The notes below the pieces were generated by a model. That model worked only from the letters and a program-made list of their open reading frames with translations. It made no database searches and was not told where the DNA came from. Source: Halopelagius inordinatus (GTDB lineage: Archaea; Halobacteriota; Halobacteria; Halobacteriales; Haloferacaceae). From it: a stretch of 64,000 nucleotides of DNA. The DNA is taken from assembly GCF_900113245.1 (NCBI RefSeq), contig NZ_FOOQ01000006.1, positions 62,001 through 126,000 of the forward strand, in the 5' to 3' direction. The position numbers were made by a program, and so were the translations under genes. Of this stretch, positions 34,927-44,606 are shown one piece after another; position 1 is the first letter of the stretch, and each line of letters starts with the position of its first letter.

Positions 34927-36405
34927 TCAGTCGCCGGAGACCGGTTCGGGGCGGTACGAGCGACTGATCGCTTTCCAGTGTCCGGCGGCGAACCGGTAGT
35001 AGGTGATGACCGCGGGAACGAACGTCTCCAGTATCAATCCCGCGTACAGCGCGCCGATTCCCAACGGGGCCACGGCGCCCAGATACGGGATGGAGACGGA
35101 GGCGGCGCCGAGGTAGGTGACGGGAAGCGCGAACACGTAGAGGCCGAGCACCTGCCCGTAGAACGGCCAACTGGTGTCACCGCTGGCTCTGAGGGGTCCG
35201 GTCGCCCCGCCGCTTACCCCGCGGAACACGACACTGACGCAGGCGACGACGACGAACGTCGTCACGAGGGGGAGAATCGTCGGGTCGCTCACGAAGACGC
35301 TCCCGACCTGTTCGGCGAAGACGAGCACCGACGCCGCGACCAGGACGTAGACGGCGGTTCCGAACCGGATGACGTCGTGACCGTACGCGTCGGCACCCTG
35401 TTCGTCACCGGTGCCGAGTTCCTGTCCGACGAGGCTGCTCGACGCCATCGAGAACCCCCATCCGGGGGTGTCCATCAGGTCGCGGACGCGGCGGGAGACG
35501 ACGTACGCGGCGACGACGTTCGGACCGAACATCGCGACGATGGCGAGCATCGGGAACTGTGCCGCCCGGCGGGCGACGTTCGTGAACACGAGGGGAGCCC
35601 CGATGGTCAGGATGTCGCGGACTTCGCCGAGCGTCGTGTACGGCCGCCCGACGTCTACGGTCAGTGGGAACTCGCCCAACACCGGAAGCGTCCGACCGAA
35701 CAACCCGGCGGCGAACACGGAGAGAGCGAGGACGTTCGCGACGACGGTTCCGATAGCCGCGCCGACGACGCCCATCTCGAAGCCGAATATCAGCACGACG
35801 TTGATGCCGATGTTGACGACGGCGCCGCCCGCGCGGACCATCATCGGCGTCCACGCGTCGTCGGCACCGACGAGTGCGCGACTCGCGACGAGGTTGAGAG
35901 CGGCGAACGGGACGCCGAACGCGACGACGCGGAGGTAGTCCGCGCCGTAGGCCAGTGACGCGCCGTCGCCACCGACGAGTCCGATCAGCGTCTCCGGAAC
36001 CGCCCAATAGACGGCGACCAGCGGAAGCGTGAGAGCGACGACGACGATACCGCTCGTCGCCACCGCCATGGAGAGTGCGTCTTTGGCACCGGCCCCGTAG
36101 CGCTGCGAGACGAGGCTGATCGTCGCACCGGCGATACCGCTCCCGGCGGCGAACACGAGGCCCCAAAACGGCGTCGCGAACCCGACGCCGGCGATGGCGG
36201 CGGGTCCGAGTGCGATGCCGACCATCGCCACGTCCGCCGCGGACTTCGACATCCGGGTGATTCCCGTGACGATTCGCGGCCACGCTAGATCTGTCGTCTG
36301 TTCGACTCGCCGACGGTCCAAGAGCCCGAACTTCGCGAGTAGATAGCCGATGGAGAGCAGAATCCAACGGAACGGATTCGGTAATCGTCTTCCTGAAACT
36401 GCCAC
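34927..36405 (-). CDS. MATE family efflux transporter
   Basis: 492 residues with twelve hydrophobic segments in two halves. Family text includes SKSAADVAMVGIALGPAAIAG near the N-terminus and SSSLVGQELGTGDEQGA at the start of the second half. MATE pumps expel drugs or metabolites by Na+ or H+ antiport. The N-terminal extension of about 40 residues precedes the first conserved helix. The gene converges with the CPBP-like gene; no regulator is adjacent. Confidence 0.87.
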   Translation of the reverse strand: MAVSGRRLPNPFRWILLSIGYLLAKFGLLDRRRVEQTTDLAWPRIVTGITRMSKSAADVAMVGIALGPAAIAGVGFATPFWGLVFAAGSGIAGATISLVSQRYGAGAKDALSMAVATSGIVVVALTLPLVAVYWAVPETLIGLVGGDGASLAYGADYLRVVAFGVPFAALNLVASRALVGADDAWTPMMVRAGGAVVNIGINVVLIFGFEMGVVGAAIGTVVANVLALSVFAAGLFGRTLPVLGEFPLTVDVGRPYTTLGEVRDILTIGAPLVFTNVARRAAQFPMLAIVAMFGPNVVAAYVVSRRVRDLMDTPGWGFSMASSSLVGQELGTGDEQGADAYGHDVIRFGTAVYVLVAASVLVFAEQVGSVFVSDPTILPLVTTFVVVACVSVVFRGVSGGATGPLRASGDTSWPFYGQVLGLYVFALPVTYLGAASVSIPYLGAVAPLGIGALYAGLILETFVPAVITYYRFAAGHWKAISRSYRPEPVSGD

Positions 36406-36553
36406 GCTTGCGACTCGGAACTGCGGCGGTAAAGGGCTTCATATCTCGCCGGTATTTCAGGAACTATACGGATGTTTTAGGCGCCATCGACGCCTCTGAG
36501 GCCGAGATAGGGTTTGACACACAGTGGAAAAATCGGGCGGACTCAGACGGGTC

Positions 36554-37633
36554 TCACTGGGGGGACGGACCGACTGCGTCGGCGGCCGTTCGAAGTCCGA
36601 ACGCGGCTAGCGCGGCCACCCACGGAAGCGAGTACAGCCAATACGTGTCGTACGGCCTGACGAACAGAAACGCGCCGAACAGACACGCGGAACCGAGGAC
36701 GAGTCGCTGAAGCGCGCGCCGTTCGCCGTCTCGTTTCGAGGGTGGTACGCATCGAGCGAGAACCGCCGCCGCTCCGCCGGCCGAGAGAAGCAAGAGCGGT
36801 GACAGACGGGTCACGAGTTCGAGAGTGTACACCCTCCACGCGCGGACCCCCACCCAAACGGAGGGGCCGTAGGCGGTGAAGTAGTTCTGCGCGAGGCCGG
36901 TACTCCAGTAGACGCTCCCGACGAACGACGGCACCCCCCACAGCACCAAGACGGCACCGTAGGTAACGAGGACGAGACTCCCGCCCGCGACAGCGAACCT
37001 GACGAACCACGTTCGGACCGAACGTCTCTGCTGTCTCCGGTGCAATCCGTACCAGACGACGACGGGGACGCCGAAGACGAGGTACTGCGAGAAGAGTATC
37101 GACGCGGCGGCCGCGGCCCCGCGGAGTCCGGGACGTCGGAGCGTCAACGCGACGAAGAACGCGCAGACGGCGAACGACCTGACGTTGATGGCGTGTCCCT
37201 TCACCAACGGGAGGGCCAGAAGGAACGCGCCGGCGGCGACTGCGCCGGTCGTCCGCATCGAACTGCGGGCGAACAGGCGATAGAGGAGCACCGCGCTGAG
37301 TCCGTTCGCGAGTGCGACGCACGAGAGGAACGCGAACTGGTAGGCGTCCGTGGTCGCCAAGAGGACGTTGAGAAACTCGAACAACGGGGGTTTGTTGTCC
37401 GTCGCCGGTTCGACGTACAACGGCGCGCCGTCGAGGACGGCCTTCGCAACGGGTCGCCAGACGAGGGCGGCGTCCGGGTGAGGGTCCACACTCCCGACGA
37501 GGAGGCGGAAGTACCGCACGCTCGCTTGCGTCAGCGTCGCCGCGAGGAAGGAGACGCCGAGCACTACGTCCCGGAGGGGGACGTCGTGGGCGTGTCCCGG
37601 AAGCGTCGGCGCGGAAGTCGAGTCCGAGGGCAC
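36554..37633 (-). CDS. Glycosyltransferase-like membrane protein (GT39/DUF2029 type)
   Basis: 359 residues and about eight to nine membrane segments. After the first segment comes an acidic outer loop with DPHPDAALVWRPVAKAVLDG and DNKPPLFEF, the layout of dolichyl-phosphate-mannose or arabinose transferases (DNKPPL is a common motif in that group). Likely adds a sugar from a polyprenyl carrier to a surface acceptor. It stands alone, with no sugar nucleotide genes beside it. Confidence 0.68.
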   Translation of the reverse strand: MPSDSTSAPTLPGHAHDVPLRDVVLGVSFLAATLTQASVRYFRLLVGSVDPHPDAALVWRPVAKAVLDGAPLYVEPATDNKPPLFEFLNVLLATTDAYQFAFLSCVALANGLSAVLLYRLFARSSMRTTGAVAAGAFLLALPLVKGHAINVRSFAVCAFFVALTLRRPGLRGAAAAASILFSQYLVFGVPVVVWYGLHRRQQRRSVRTWFVRFAVAGGSLVLVTYGAVLVLWGVPSFVGSVYWSTGLAQNYFTAYGPSVWVGVRAWRVYTLELVTRLSPLLLLSAGGAAAVLARCVPPSKRDGERRALQRLVLGSACLFGAFLFVRPYDTYWLYSLPWVAALAAFGLRTAADAVGPSPQ

Positions 37634-37687
37634 CGCTCGAATATCTAACGGCTGACACTAAACTGTTCGCGATCGAGCGACGACTCC

Positions 37688-38176
37688 TCACCCGGCCTCG
37701 GTGGACGGTGCGACGACTTCGATGGTGCCCGTCGCCCCGACGGTCTCGTGAGGTGCGCAGTGGAACCGGTACGTCCCCGGGACGGTGAACGTGTGTTCGT
37801 GCCGGTACCCCTCGTCGTAGGCCTCTTCCCGGCCGTCCGGCGTCCCCCGCCAGTCGGCGCCGTCGGGCTGTTTCTCGACGACGATGTTGTGCGAGTTCGT
37901 CTTCCAGACGAAGACGACGGTGGTGTCCGCGTCGATTCGGAGGGGTGAATCCGTCCCGGGGACGAACCCGAACGTCCCCTCGGGTCCGACTGCGACCGTC
38001 ACTCGTTCGGACCGACCGGCGGTCGCCGTCGGCGACTCCGTCTCGTCGCGTCGGTCGGCGGCTTTCTCTATCCTCCGTCGGAGACATCCCGAGACGGCAA
38101 TCGTCCCGACGGCGGCGCGGAGAAATCGGCGGCGCGGCCGCGTCCCGTCCCCCCGTCCGCGCCTGCGGTCGTCCAT
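37688..38176 (-). CDS. Halocyanin-like cupredoxin lipoprotein, axial Met missing
   Basis: 162 residues. RRRFLRAAVGTIAVSGC gives a Tat-type lipoprotein signal with the lipid cysteine at 31. The cupredoxin domain keeps H96 (SHNIV), C140 and H143 (HCAPH), but the residue that is normally the axial methionine in CxxHxxxGM is alanine (A148, GATG). Halocyanins carry electrons at the membrane surface. Loss of the axial ligand should raise the copper potential or change the site type, if copper is bound at all. Confidence 0.82.
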   Translation of the reverse strand: MDDRRRGRGDGTRPRRRFLRAAVGTIAVSGCLRRRIEKAADRRDETESPTATAGRSERVTVAVGPEGTFGFVPGTDSPLRIDADTTVVFVWKTNSHNIVVEKQPDGADWRGTPDGREEAYDEGYRHEHTFTVPGTYRFHCAPHETVGATGTIEVVAPSTEAG

Positions 38177-38252
38177 GAGTCGGACGAGGGTACGCCCCCG
38201 CCGGGAATATCTGTTTGGTCGCGTCGGCGGCGAACCGCCACGCCTCCACCCG

Positions 38253-39188
38253 TCACTCGTCGTCCGAGTCGTCGGCGACTCCCGTCCTCGACAGCGACAC
38301 CCTCTCCACCGACCCGTCTACCCCCCGGACCAGAGCGTCGATGGACGATTCGGTCGCCACCGTTATCGATTCCCCGCCGGACCCGTCGAGGTTCACGCGG
38401 ATGGTGTTCACGTTGACGACGTTCCCTCGCCGCACGGGGCGTTCGGTTCGGGTGTGCCCGATCACCTGCGCCGGGGCGTCGTCGTCCATGTACTGAAAGT
38501 CCATCCACAGGAGACCGGCACCCGGCCCCCTGACGGCGTCGGACCCCGACGACCCCATGCCGACGATTTCCTCTGCGACGTCGTACGCCTCTTCTTGGGC
38601 GTCGAACCACCCGTTCGGACCCCCTTCGAGTCCGCGCTTCAGTATCTCGCCCGCCTCGCGGAGCGTCGCGTTCACCTCCGAAATCGAGAACGGACGGTTC
38701 GACCCCGCGTGGACGTACGTCCGACCGTACGCCTCGAACGCGGCGCTGAGTCGCCCGGCGGCGACGTCGTCGACGAGTCGTCGCAGGATATCGTCCGGCG
38801 GGTCGGCGGAGTACCAGTGCGACCAGTGGTAGACGTACGGAAAGAGGGCGTTCGCCTCGTGGTTGCCCAGTAGGTGGACGACGTGGCCGTCGGGGGCCTC
38901 GTCGCGGAGTCGCCAGACCGTCTCCAACGTCTCCGTGTTCGAGGGGCCGCGGTCGATGGTGTCGCCGAGGAACACGAGGACGTACTCGTCGCCGCCCGCC
39001 CAGTGGAGTCGCCCCTCGTCGTCCGCCTCGACGAGTGGCCGGTCGAACGCCTCGCCGACGAGTTCGAGTGCGGACCGCGCGTCCGAGAGATAGCCGTGGA
39101 TGTCGGAGAGAGACACCACCGTCGGCGCGTCCGCGTCGATGTCGGAAAGCGACTCGGGGGCGCGCCCCTCCGGTTCGTCGGGCGTCAT
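38253..39188 (-). CDS. PPP-type metallophosphatase (calcineurin-like)
   Basis: 311 residues from the ATG at 39188. The metal-binding signatures are complete: SLSDIHGY, FLGDTIDRGP, LLGNHEAN and a late VIGHTRTE. These define the PPP/ApaH branch, acting on phosphoproteins or dinucleoside polyphosphates with two metal ions. The acidic C-terminus (DDSDDE) is typical of halophilic proteins. No kinase or partner is adjacent. Confidence 0.85.
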   Translation of the reverse strand: MTPDEPEGRAPESLSDIDADAPTVVSLSDIHGYLSDARSALELVGEAFDRPLVEADDEGRLHWAGGDEYVLVFLGDTIDRGPSNTETLETVWRLRDEAPDGHVVHLLGNHEANALFPYVYHWSHWYSADPPDDILRRLVDDVAAGRLSAAFEAYGRTYVHAGSNRPFSISEVNATLREAGEILKRGLEGGPNGWFDAQEEAYDVAEEIVGMGSSGSDAVRGPGAGLLWMDFQYMDDDAPAQVIGHTRTERPVRRGNVVNVNTIRVNLDGSGGESITVATESSIDALVRGVDGSVERVSLSRTGVADDSDDE

Positions 39189-39374
39189 CGCGTCCCCACC
39201 CCCGAGGTGGCCGCCCGACGCCGGCGGGGCGGGCGCAAAACGCCTCTCGCCTCGCCCGTCGCGGAGTCGTCGATTCGGCCCTGTTCGCTCCCGAAGCGAC
39301 CGACGCCAACGCTGTCTGGTCCGAGTTCCATACACCGACCGACCGCGAGAGGCAACATAATCGCTCGGGTAGCG

Positions 39375-40061
39375 TCACGCTCGGCGACGCCCGCCGCCGG
39401 ACTCTCGCTCGGCGTACGCCGTTATCAACCGCCGTTCGATGCGCTGGAGTCGGTCGCTCACCGTCCCGGCCGCGAGGCCGAGTTCGTCGGCGAGTTCCCG
39501 GTGCGTCGTCTCTCGCGGTACCTCGTAGTATCCCGCTCGAACCGCGAGTTCGAGGAGACGCATCTGCCCGTCGGTCAACTCGGCGAGTCGTCCCGTGTCC
39601 GGGTCGTACGTTCCGATCTGTTCGAGTTCGAACTCGACGGCTCCCGGGAGGTCGGAAACCGCCCGCTGGATGCCGTCGTTCGTCCCGATGACGGTCAGGC
39701 GGTAGCTCTGTCTTCCGTCCACGAGTCGGTGCTCTATCGGCCATTCGAGGACGATGTCGTGCGCGTAGAGAATCGGGAGCAGTTCGCCGATGAGTCCGAT
39801 GCTCCGACAGTGGAGGTACGCGACGCCGCTTTCGTCCGTCCCCGTCACGTCGAACCTGACGACTTCCTCCGAGGCGGCCAACAGGTCCGCCGCAGCGGAG
39901 AGGTCGCCCTCCACGTCGACGAGTCCGATGTACTGACCGTCCTCTATGGGTCCCATGTGCCGGGTCGATTCGATAGCCACGCGGTCGGAGCGAGCGAAGC
40001 GGTCGAGAACCGGCGCTATCTGTACGTCCCCTTCGGTCAGCGTGAGTGTGGCGTATCTCAT
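39375..40061 (-). CDS. Bat-type HTH regulator
   Basis: 228 residues from the ATG at 40061. The N-terminal 150 residues are the sensory domain common to haloarchaeal bacterio-opsin-activator-like proteins; the C-terminal HTH_10 is clear in TDGQMRLLELAVRAGYYEVPRETTHRELADELGLAAGTVSDRLQRIE (about 170-215). It is divergent from a P450 gene across 110 bases that contain two TCCTAGGA sites, so P450 is the likely target. Confidence 0.88.
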   Translation of the reverse strand: MRYATLTLTEGDVQIAPVLDRFARSDRVAIESTRHMGPIEDGQYIGLVDVEGDLSAAADLLAASEEVVRFDVTGTDESGVAYLHCRSIGLIGELLPILYAHDIVLEWPIEHRLVDGRQSYRLTVIGTNDGIQRAVSDLPGAVEFELEQIGTYDPDTGRLAELTDGQMRLLELAVRAGYYEVPRETTHRELADELGLAAGTVSDRLQRIERRLITAYAERESGGGRRRA

Positions 40062-40126
40062 CGGTCGGCGAGTTCCCTCGCTCGTCCGGTCGTTCGCCTC
40101 GGCCCGATGTAAAACTGTTTCTAGCA

Positions 40127-40164
40127 TCCTAGGAAGTAGGCCCAAACGGACCCCACTCCTAGGA
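40127..40164. promoter_or_regulatory. Paired TCCTAGGA palindromes in the bat/P450 divergent promoter
   Basis: Two identical 8-base palindromes at 40127-40134 and 40157-40164, thirty bases apart (about three helical turns), with similar flanks (CATCCTAGGAAGTAGG and CACTCCTAGGACTACT). The second ends eight bases before the P450 ATG, a position suited to repression or start control. Confidence 0.55.
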
Positions 40165-40171
40165 CTACTCG

Positions 40172-41518
40172 ATGAGAAACGAGACTACGTCGGGCGAGAC
40201 ACCGCCCGGTCCCCGGGGACTCCCGGTTCTCGGGGCCGACCCCGCGATGATTCGCGGCGGTTTGGATTTCACGTCGCGAATGGCCCACGAGTACGGCGAC
40301 GTCGTCCACTGGGACGGCATCCGCGGGGACGTCTACCAACTCAACCACCCCGACGACATCGAACGCGTTCTCGTTCAGAACAACCAAAACTACGTGAAGG
40401 GCGAGAGCTTCCAGAAGATTCTCGGCCCGTTGACCGGAAACGGCATCCTCAACAGCGAAGGCGAGGAGTGGCGGCGGAACCGTCACCTCGTCCAACCGGC
40501 GTTCCACCCGGACCGTATCCGGGCGTACGCCGAGATGATGACCGACTTCACCGAGGAGATGTGTCGGTCGTGGTCCGACGGCGAGACGCTGTCGATTCAC
40601 GACGACATGATGGAGTTGACCCTCCGCATCGTCGCGAAGGCGCTGTTCGGCGTCGACGTCGAGGACCGATTCGACGAGATAAGTGCGGCGATAGATACGT
40701 TCCTCCCCGCCACGTCGAGTCTCCCGAACGTGCTTCTCCCCGAGGAGGTTCCGCTCCCCTCGCGCAGAAAAATGCGCGACGCGCGACAGACGCTCGACGA
40801 CGTGGTTTCGGAGATAATCCGCGAACGTCGCGCCGACCCCGGCGAGGACGTCGTCTCGATGCTGCTCTCGGCGGCCGACGACGAGGGGAACACGCTCGGA
40901 GACGATCAGATTCACGACGAGATAATCACGCTCCTCACCGCGGGCCACGAGACGACGGCCGTTTCGATGACGTACACGGCGTATCTCCTCTCGCAGCATC
41001 CGAAGGTCGAACAGCGACTCGTCGAGGAACTCGACGAGGTTCTCGGCGGACGGACGCCGGAGATGACCGACCTCTCGGACCTGACGTACACGGAACAGGT
41101 GATCAAAGAGTCGATGCGCCTCTACCCCCCGGTCCCCCGCATCGTCCGCGAAGCGGTCGAACCCGACACACTCGGCGGGTACGACGTCCCCGCCGGAGCG
41201 ACCATCCAGATGAGTCAGTGGGTCGTCCACCGCGACTCGCGGTGGTACGACGACGCTCTCTCTTTCGAGCCCGAACGCTGGACGGACGAGTTGGAGTCGT
41301 CGCTCCCTCGAATGGGCTACTTCCCCTTCGGGGCCGGTCCGCGCCGGTGCATCGGCGACCGGTTCGCCATGCTCGAAGCGAGACTCTTGCTCGCGACCAT
41401 CTACCAGAACTACCACCTCGAACTGGTTTCCGACCGGAATCTCGAAGTGATACCGACGGTGACCTCGCGACCCAAAGAGGACGTCGTGATGGTCGCCCAC
41501 GAGCGTTCGGCCGACTGA
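40172..41518 (+). CDS. Cytochrome P450
   Basis: 448 residues, a soluble P450. I-helix AGHETT (257-262), K-helix ESMR (313-316), and the haem loop FPFGAGPRRCIG with the ligand cysteine at 393. It resembles the CYP102/CYP4-like fatty-acid hydroxylase branch of prokaryotes. It would need a ferredoxin and reductase from elsewhere. There is no membrane anchor. Regulation by the divergent bat-type gene is suggested by the paired palindromes between them. Confidence 0.95.
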   Translation: MRNETTSGETPPGPRGLPVLGADPAMIRGGLDFTSRMAHEYGDVVHWDGIRGDVYQLNHPDDIERVLVQNNQNYVKGESFQKILGPLTGNGILNSEGEEWRRNRHLVQPAFHPDRIRAYAEMMTDFTEEMCRSWSDGETLSIHDDMMELTLRIVAKALFGVDVEDRFDEISAAIDTFLPATSSLPNVLLPEEVPLPSRRKMRDARQTLDDVVSEIIRERRADPGEDVVSMLLSAADDEGNTLGDDQIHDEIITLLTAGHETTAVSMTYTAYLLSQHPKVEQRLVEELDEVLGGRTPEMTDLSDLTYTEQVIKESMRLYPPVPRIVREAVEPDTLGGYDVPAGATIQMSQWVVHRDSRWYDDALSFEPERWTDELESSLPRMGYFPFGAGPRRCIGDRFAMLEARLLLATIYQNYHLELVSDRNLEVIPTVTSRPKEDVVMVAHERSAD

Positions 41519-41565
41519 GTTCGGCCTGCAAGAACGTATATCCGTCTCTGTACCCCCGTATCGGT

Positions 41566-42999
41566 ATGGCCGCGTACCAGTGCTCCGCGTGCGGAGAGAC
41601 GGTTCCGAGGGCGAGGCGATGCGTCGAGTGCGGCGACGACACCGGTTTCGACTGCGCTCCGTCGGCGGACGCGTACTTGGACGGGTTGACGAGACGACTC
41701 AGCGAGCAAGCGGCCGCGGCGAGTCACGATAGCCTCTCGTTCGACGCCCTCCGCTCGGATTACGACGCGTACGACAGACCGCTCGGCGGGTATCTGTACC
41801 CCGGCGAACAGCCGGTGGCGGTGTTCCGACTGGGCAAGACCGAAATCGCGGGTCACGCGTCGGATTCGTGGACGGTGACGGCGGGACTCTTGAAGTCTGG
41901 CCACCTCCTCGTGACCGAAGACCGCCTCCTCTCCGTGACGCCGGACACCCCCGCGACGCAACTCGTCCCCGTCGATTTCGCCGACGTGGTGGCCGTCGAG
42001 CGAGAGTCCACGTGGCTCGACTCCGTGCTCTCCGTCGAACTCGCCGACGGCTACGCCTACGAGTACCACCTCGAACGGACCCCCGACGAAGAGATGGACT
42101 CGGCGCTGACGTTGCTTCGAGAACTGAGCGACGAGCGGAGTTCCGCGGACTCGCGGGCCGCCCGGTTCCTTCGAGACGCGGACGACGTCGTCGCGGAGGG
42201 CGACTCCGCCGAGGCCGTCCTTCGCGACGTCGCCGCCCTGTTCGCCGAACGTGACGAGGAGACCGTATTCGACCGTCACGTCGCCGAATCGGACTCCGTC
42301 GACGAACTGTTCGCCGCCATCTCGAACTCGCCGGGCGTGGCCTCGCCGAAGGACGGGGAGGCGAGCGACGCCGAAGGCGGACTTCCCGTTCGCCGCCCGC
42401 GGTTCTCGGCCCTGCGACACAGAGTCGCGTACACCGCACAGAACGCGGACCCCGCCGAGGTGGGCAAGTACACGCTCGCCGCCGGACTCGGGTTCGGCGC
42501 GGCCGCCGTCTCGGCCCCTATCTCCACGACGGTCGGTCTCGCGGCCATCGCGGCGGGCGGGGCCGCGACGGGAGCGTACGCGAGCGCTCACCCGGAGTCG
42601 TTGGCCGCCCGAATCGACCCTATCGCGCTCGCACTCAGCGCGAAAACCACCGGTCGGCGCTGGGACGCGAGTTCGCTTCCCGCCGGTGCGGGTACCGGTG
42701 CCGCCGTCGGCGCACTCGAACACCTCGGAGACGAGTCGGTCCCGCCCGAGTACGCTCGCTGGTTCGCGGATGCGGACTTCGATGCCATCGTCGAGGGCGC
42801 CGAGTTGGCGGCGCGGGAAGCCTCTCGCTCTGAGGCGCACGGCAGTCCGAACCGCGCGGCGATGCTCGGCGGTGGCATCGGACTCGCGTCCGGATACGTC
42901 GACGACGCCACCCTGGAAGAACTCCGAGAACTCCTCGACGACGACCTGTACGAAGCGTTACTGCCCGCAGACGAGAGCGGAGAGACGGAGACCGAGTGA
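41566..42999 (+). CDS. Zinc-ribbon protein with PH-like domain and glycine-rich hydrophobic segment
   Basis: 477 residues from the ATG at 41566. An N-terminal zinc ribbon (C6, C9, C19, C22) is followed by an acidic linker, a bacterial-PH-like beta domain (about 75-175, with GHLLVTEDRLLSVTPDTPATQLVPVDF), a helical acidic part, and a hydrophobic glycine/alanine zipper (about 305-345: AAGLGFGAAAVSAP, AAIAAGGAATGAYASA) that may insert in the membrane. Function unknown. The combination suggests a membrane-stress or envelope-associated protein; this is inference. Confidence 0.6.
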   Translation: MAAYQCSACGETVPRARRCVECGDDTGFDCAPSADAYLDGLTRRLSEQAAAASHDSLSFDALRSDYDAYDRPLGGYLYPGEQPVAVFRLGKTEIAGHASDSWTVTAGLLKSGHLLVTEDRLLSVTPDTPATQLVPVDFADVVAVERESTWLDSVLSVELADGYAYEYHLERTPDEEMDSALTLLRELSDERSSADSRAARFLRDADDVVAEGDSAEAVLRDVAALFAERDEETVFDRHVAESDSVDELFAAISNSPGVASPKDGEASDAEGGLPVRRPRFSALRHRVAYTAQNADPAEVGKYTLAAGLGFGAAAVSAPISTTVGLAAIAAGGAATGAYASAHPESLAARIDPIALALSAKTTGRRWDASSLPAGAGTGAAVGALEHLGDESVPPEYARWFADADFDAIVEGAELAAREASRSEAHGSPNRAAMLGGGIGLASGYVDDATLEELRELLDDDLYEALLPADESGETETE

Positions 43000-43265
43000 G
43001 GGGTCGACCGACGCGGGCCGAGGCGCGATTCGCGTTCGCGTCGGTGGTGGCAGAATTCACCGTTATCTGCGACCCACGACTCGCGCGAGACGGGCCTCCG
43101 GTGAGTTCGAGTGCGAGGATTCTCCCGGCGCGGACGATCAACCGTCCGTTCGCCGCCCTCGCCCCGGCGCCCGCCCTCTGTTTCCGAAACCACGCCGCGT
43201 CGTAGTTGCCCACAAATATGGGTCGGACGCGAGGGAGTTTGGGTGTCGGATTCGTTCCGTCTCGT

Positions 43266-44528
43266 ATGAGTTCTGCAGTCGGATCACTGTGGCGGCGGTA
43301 TCGGTCGGTACCGCTGATCTATCGTATCGCTCTCGCCTTTGTCCTCGGTTCCGCGGCCGGAATCGCGTTCGGCGACCGAATGACCGTCGTCCGACCGTTC
43401 GGCGACCTCTTCTTGCGACTGCTCAACATGTTGGTGATTCCGATCATCGTCTTCACGCTTCTCACCGGGATTCGCCAACTCTCTCCGGCGCGACTCGGAC
43501 GGATCGGAGGCGCTACGGTCGGTCTTTACGCCGCGACGACCACCATCGCGGGTATCGTCGGCCTCGCCGTCGCGAACGTCCTCCAACCGGGACGCGGCGT
43601 CGAGTTCGCCGGCGGCGCGGCCGAATCGCAGGCACCGCCCTCGCTCACGGAGGTGGTCTTGGGAATCGTCCCGAGCAACCCGGTGGCGGCGATGGCCGAA
43701 GGGAACCTGCTCGCGACCGTTTTCTTCGTCATCGTCTTCGGAATCGCTCTCACCTACGTGCGCGCTCGACAGGACGCGTATTCCGACTCCGTCGACGCCG
43801 TCTTCGAGGCGTTCGAAGTCGGCGCGGAGGCGATGTTCGTCGTCGTCCGCGGCGTACTCGAGTACGGCGTCGTCGGCGTGTTCGCCCTCATGGCCGCTGG
43901 AATCGGCAGCGAGGGAATCGGCGTGTTCTCGTCGCTCGGCGAACTCGTACTGGCGGTCGCCGTCGCAGTCGTCGTCCACATCTCCTTTACGTACCTGTTC
44001 GTCCTCGTGGGACTGGTGGTAGACGCGTCACCGCTCGCGTTCCTCGCGGGCGCGAAAGACGCGATGCTGACGGCCTTCGCCACGCGTTCGTCGAGCGGAA
44101 CGCTCCCGGTGACGATGACCAACGCGGAGGAGGACCTCCGAATCGCAGAGCGAGTGTACTCGTTCGCGCTCCCGGTCGGCGCCACCGCGAACATGGACGG
44201 TGCGGCGATCAGACAGGCGATAACCGTCGTGTTCGCCGCGAACGTCGTGGGACAACCGCTCGTACTCTCCGAGCAGGTTCTGGTCTTGATCGTCGCCGTC
44301 CTGATAAGCATCGGCACCGCCGGTGTCCCCGGTGCCGGAATCGTCATGCTCACTGTCGTCCTCAACCAGGTCGGCCTTCCCCTCGCAGTCGTCGGCTTCG
44401 TCGCCGGGGTCGACCCGATTCTCGGCCGCATCGCGACGATGAACAACGTCACCGGCGATTTGGCGGTCGCGACCGTCGTGGGAAAGTGGAACGACGCGAT
44501 AGACTTCGACGGCGGTGCGTGGACGTGA
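43266..44528 (+). CDS. Dicarboxylate/amino acid:cation symporter (DAACS)
   Basis: 420 residues from the ATG at 43266. The GltP/DctA fold is clear: LNMLVIPIIVFTLLTGI, a serine-rich reentrant loop (AFATRSSSGTLPVTM), the NMDGAAI motif and AGVPGAGIVML. Imports glutamate, aspartate or C4-dicarboxylates with Na+ or H+. The NMDG motif keeps its sodium-site residues. The gene is monocistronic. Confidence 0.92.
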   Translation: MSSAVGSLWRRYRSVPLIYRIALAFVLGSAAGIAFGDRMTVVRPFGDLFLRLLNMLVIPIIVFTLLTGIRQLSPARLGRIGGATVGLYAATTTIAGIVGLAVANVLQPGRGVEFAGGAAESQAPPSLTEVVLGIVPSNPVAAMAEGNLLATVFFVIVFGIALTYVRARQDAYSDSVDAVFEAFEVGAEAMFVVVRGVLEYGVVGVFALMAAGIGSEGIGVFSSLGELVLAVAVAVVVHISFTYLFVLVGLVVDASPLAFLAGAKDAMLTAFATRSSSGTLPVTMTNAEEDLRIAERVYSFALPVGATANMDGAAIRQAITVVFAANVVGQPLVLSEQVLVLIVAVLISIGTAGVPGAGIVMLTVVLNQVGLPLAVVGFVAGVDPILGRIATMNNVTGDLAVATVVGKWNDAIDFDGGAWT

Positions 44529-44547
44529 CTCTCCGCTGACCGGCGAT

Positions 44548-44579
44548 TCGGCGTCACGAGGGGAGTCGGCGTCACGAGG
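44548..44579. repeat. 14-base direct repeat after the symporter gene
   Basis: TCGGCGTCACGAGG occurs at 44548-44561 and 44566-44579, a period of 18 bases, in a convergent gap. No function is evident. Confidence 0.6.
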
Positions 44580-44606
44580 CGATACGTCGCACGGTACCGG
44601 CCCTCG

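Noticed and set aside
39946-41565. Long plus-strand extension before the zinc-ribbon gene
   Set aside because: Overlaps the P450 gene in another frame; the true start is the ATG at 41566 before the zinc ribbon.
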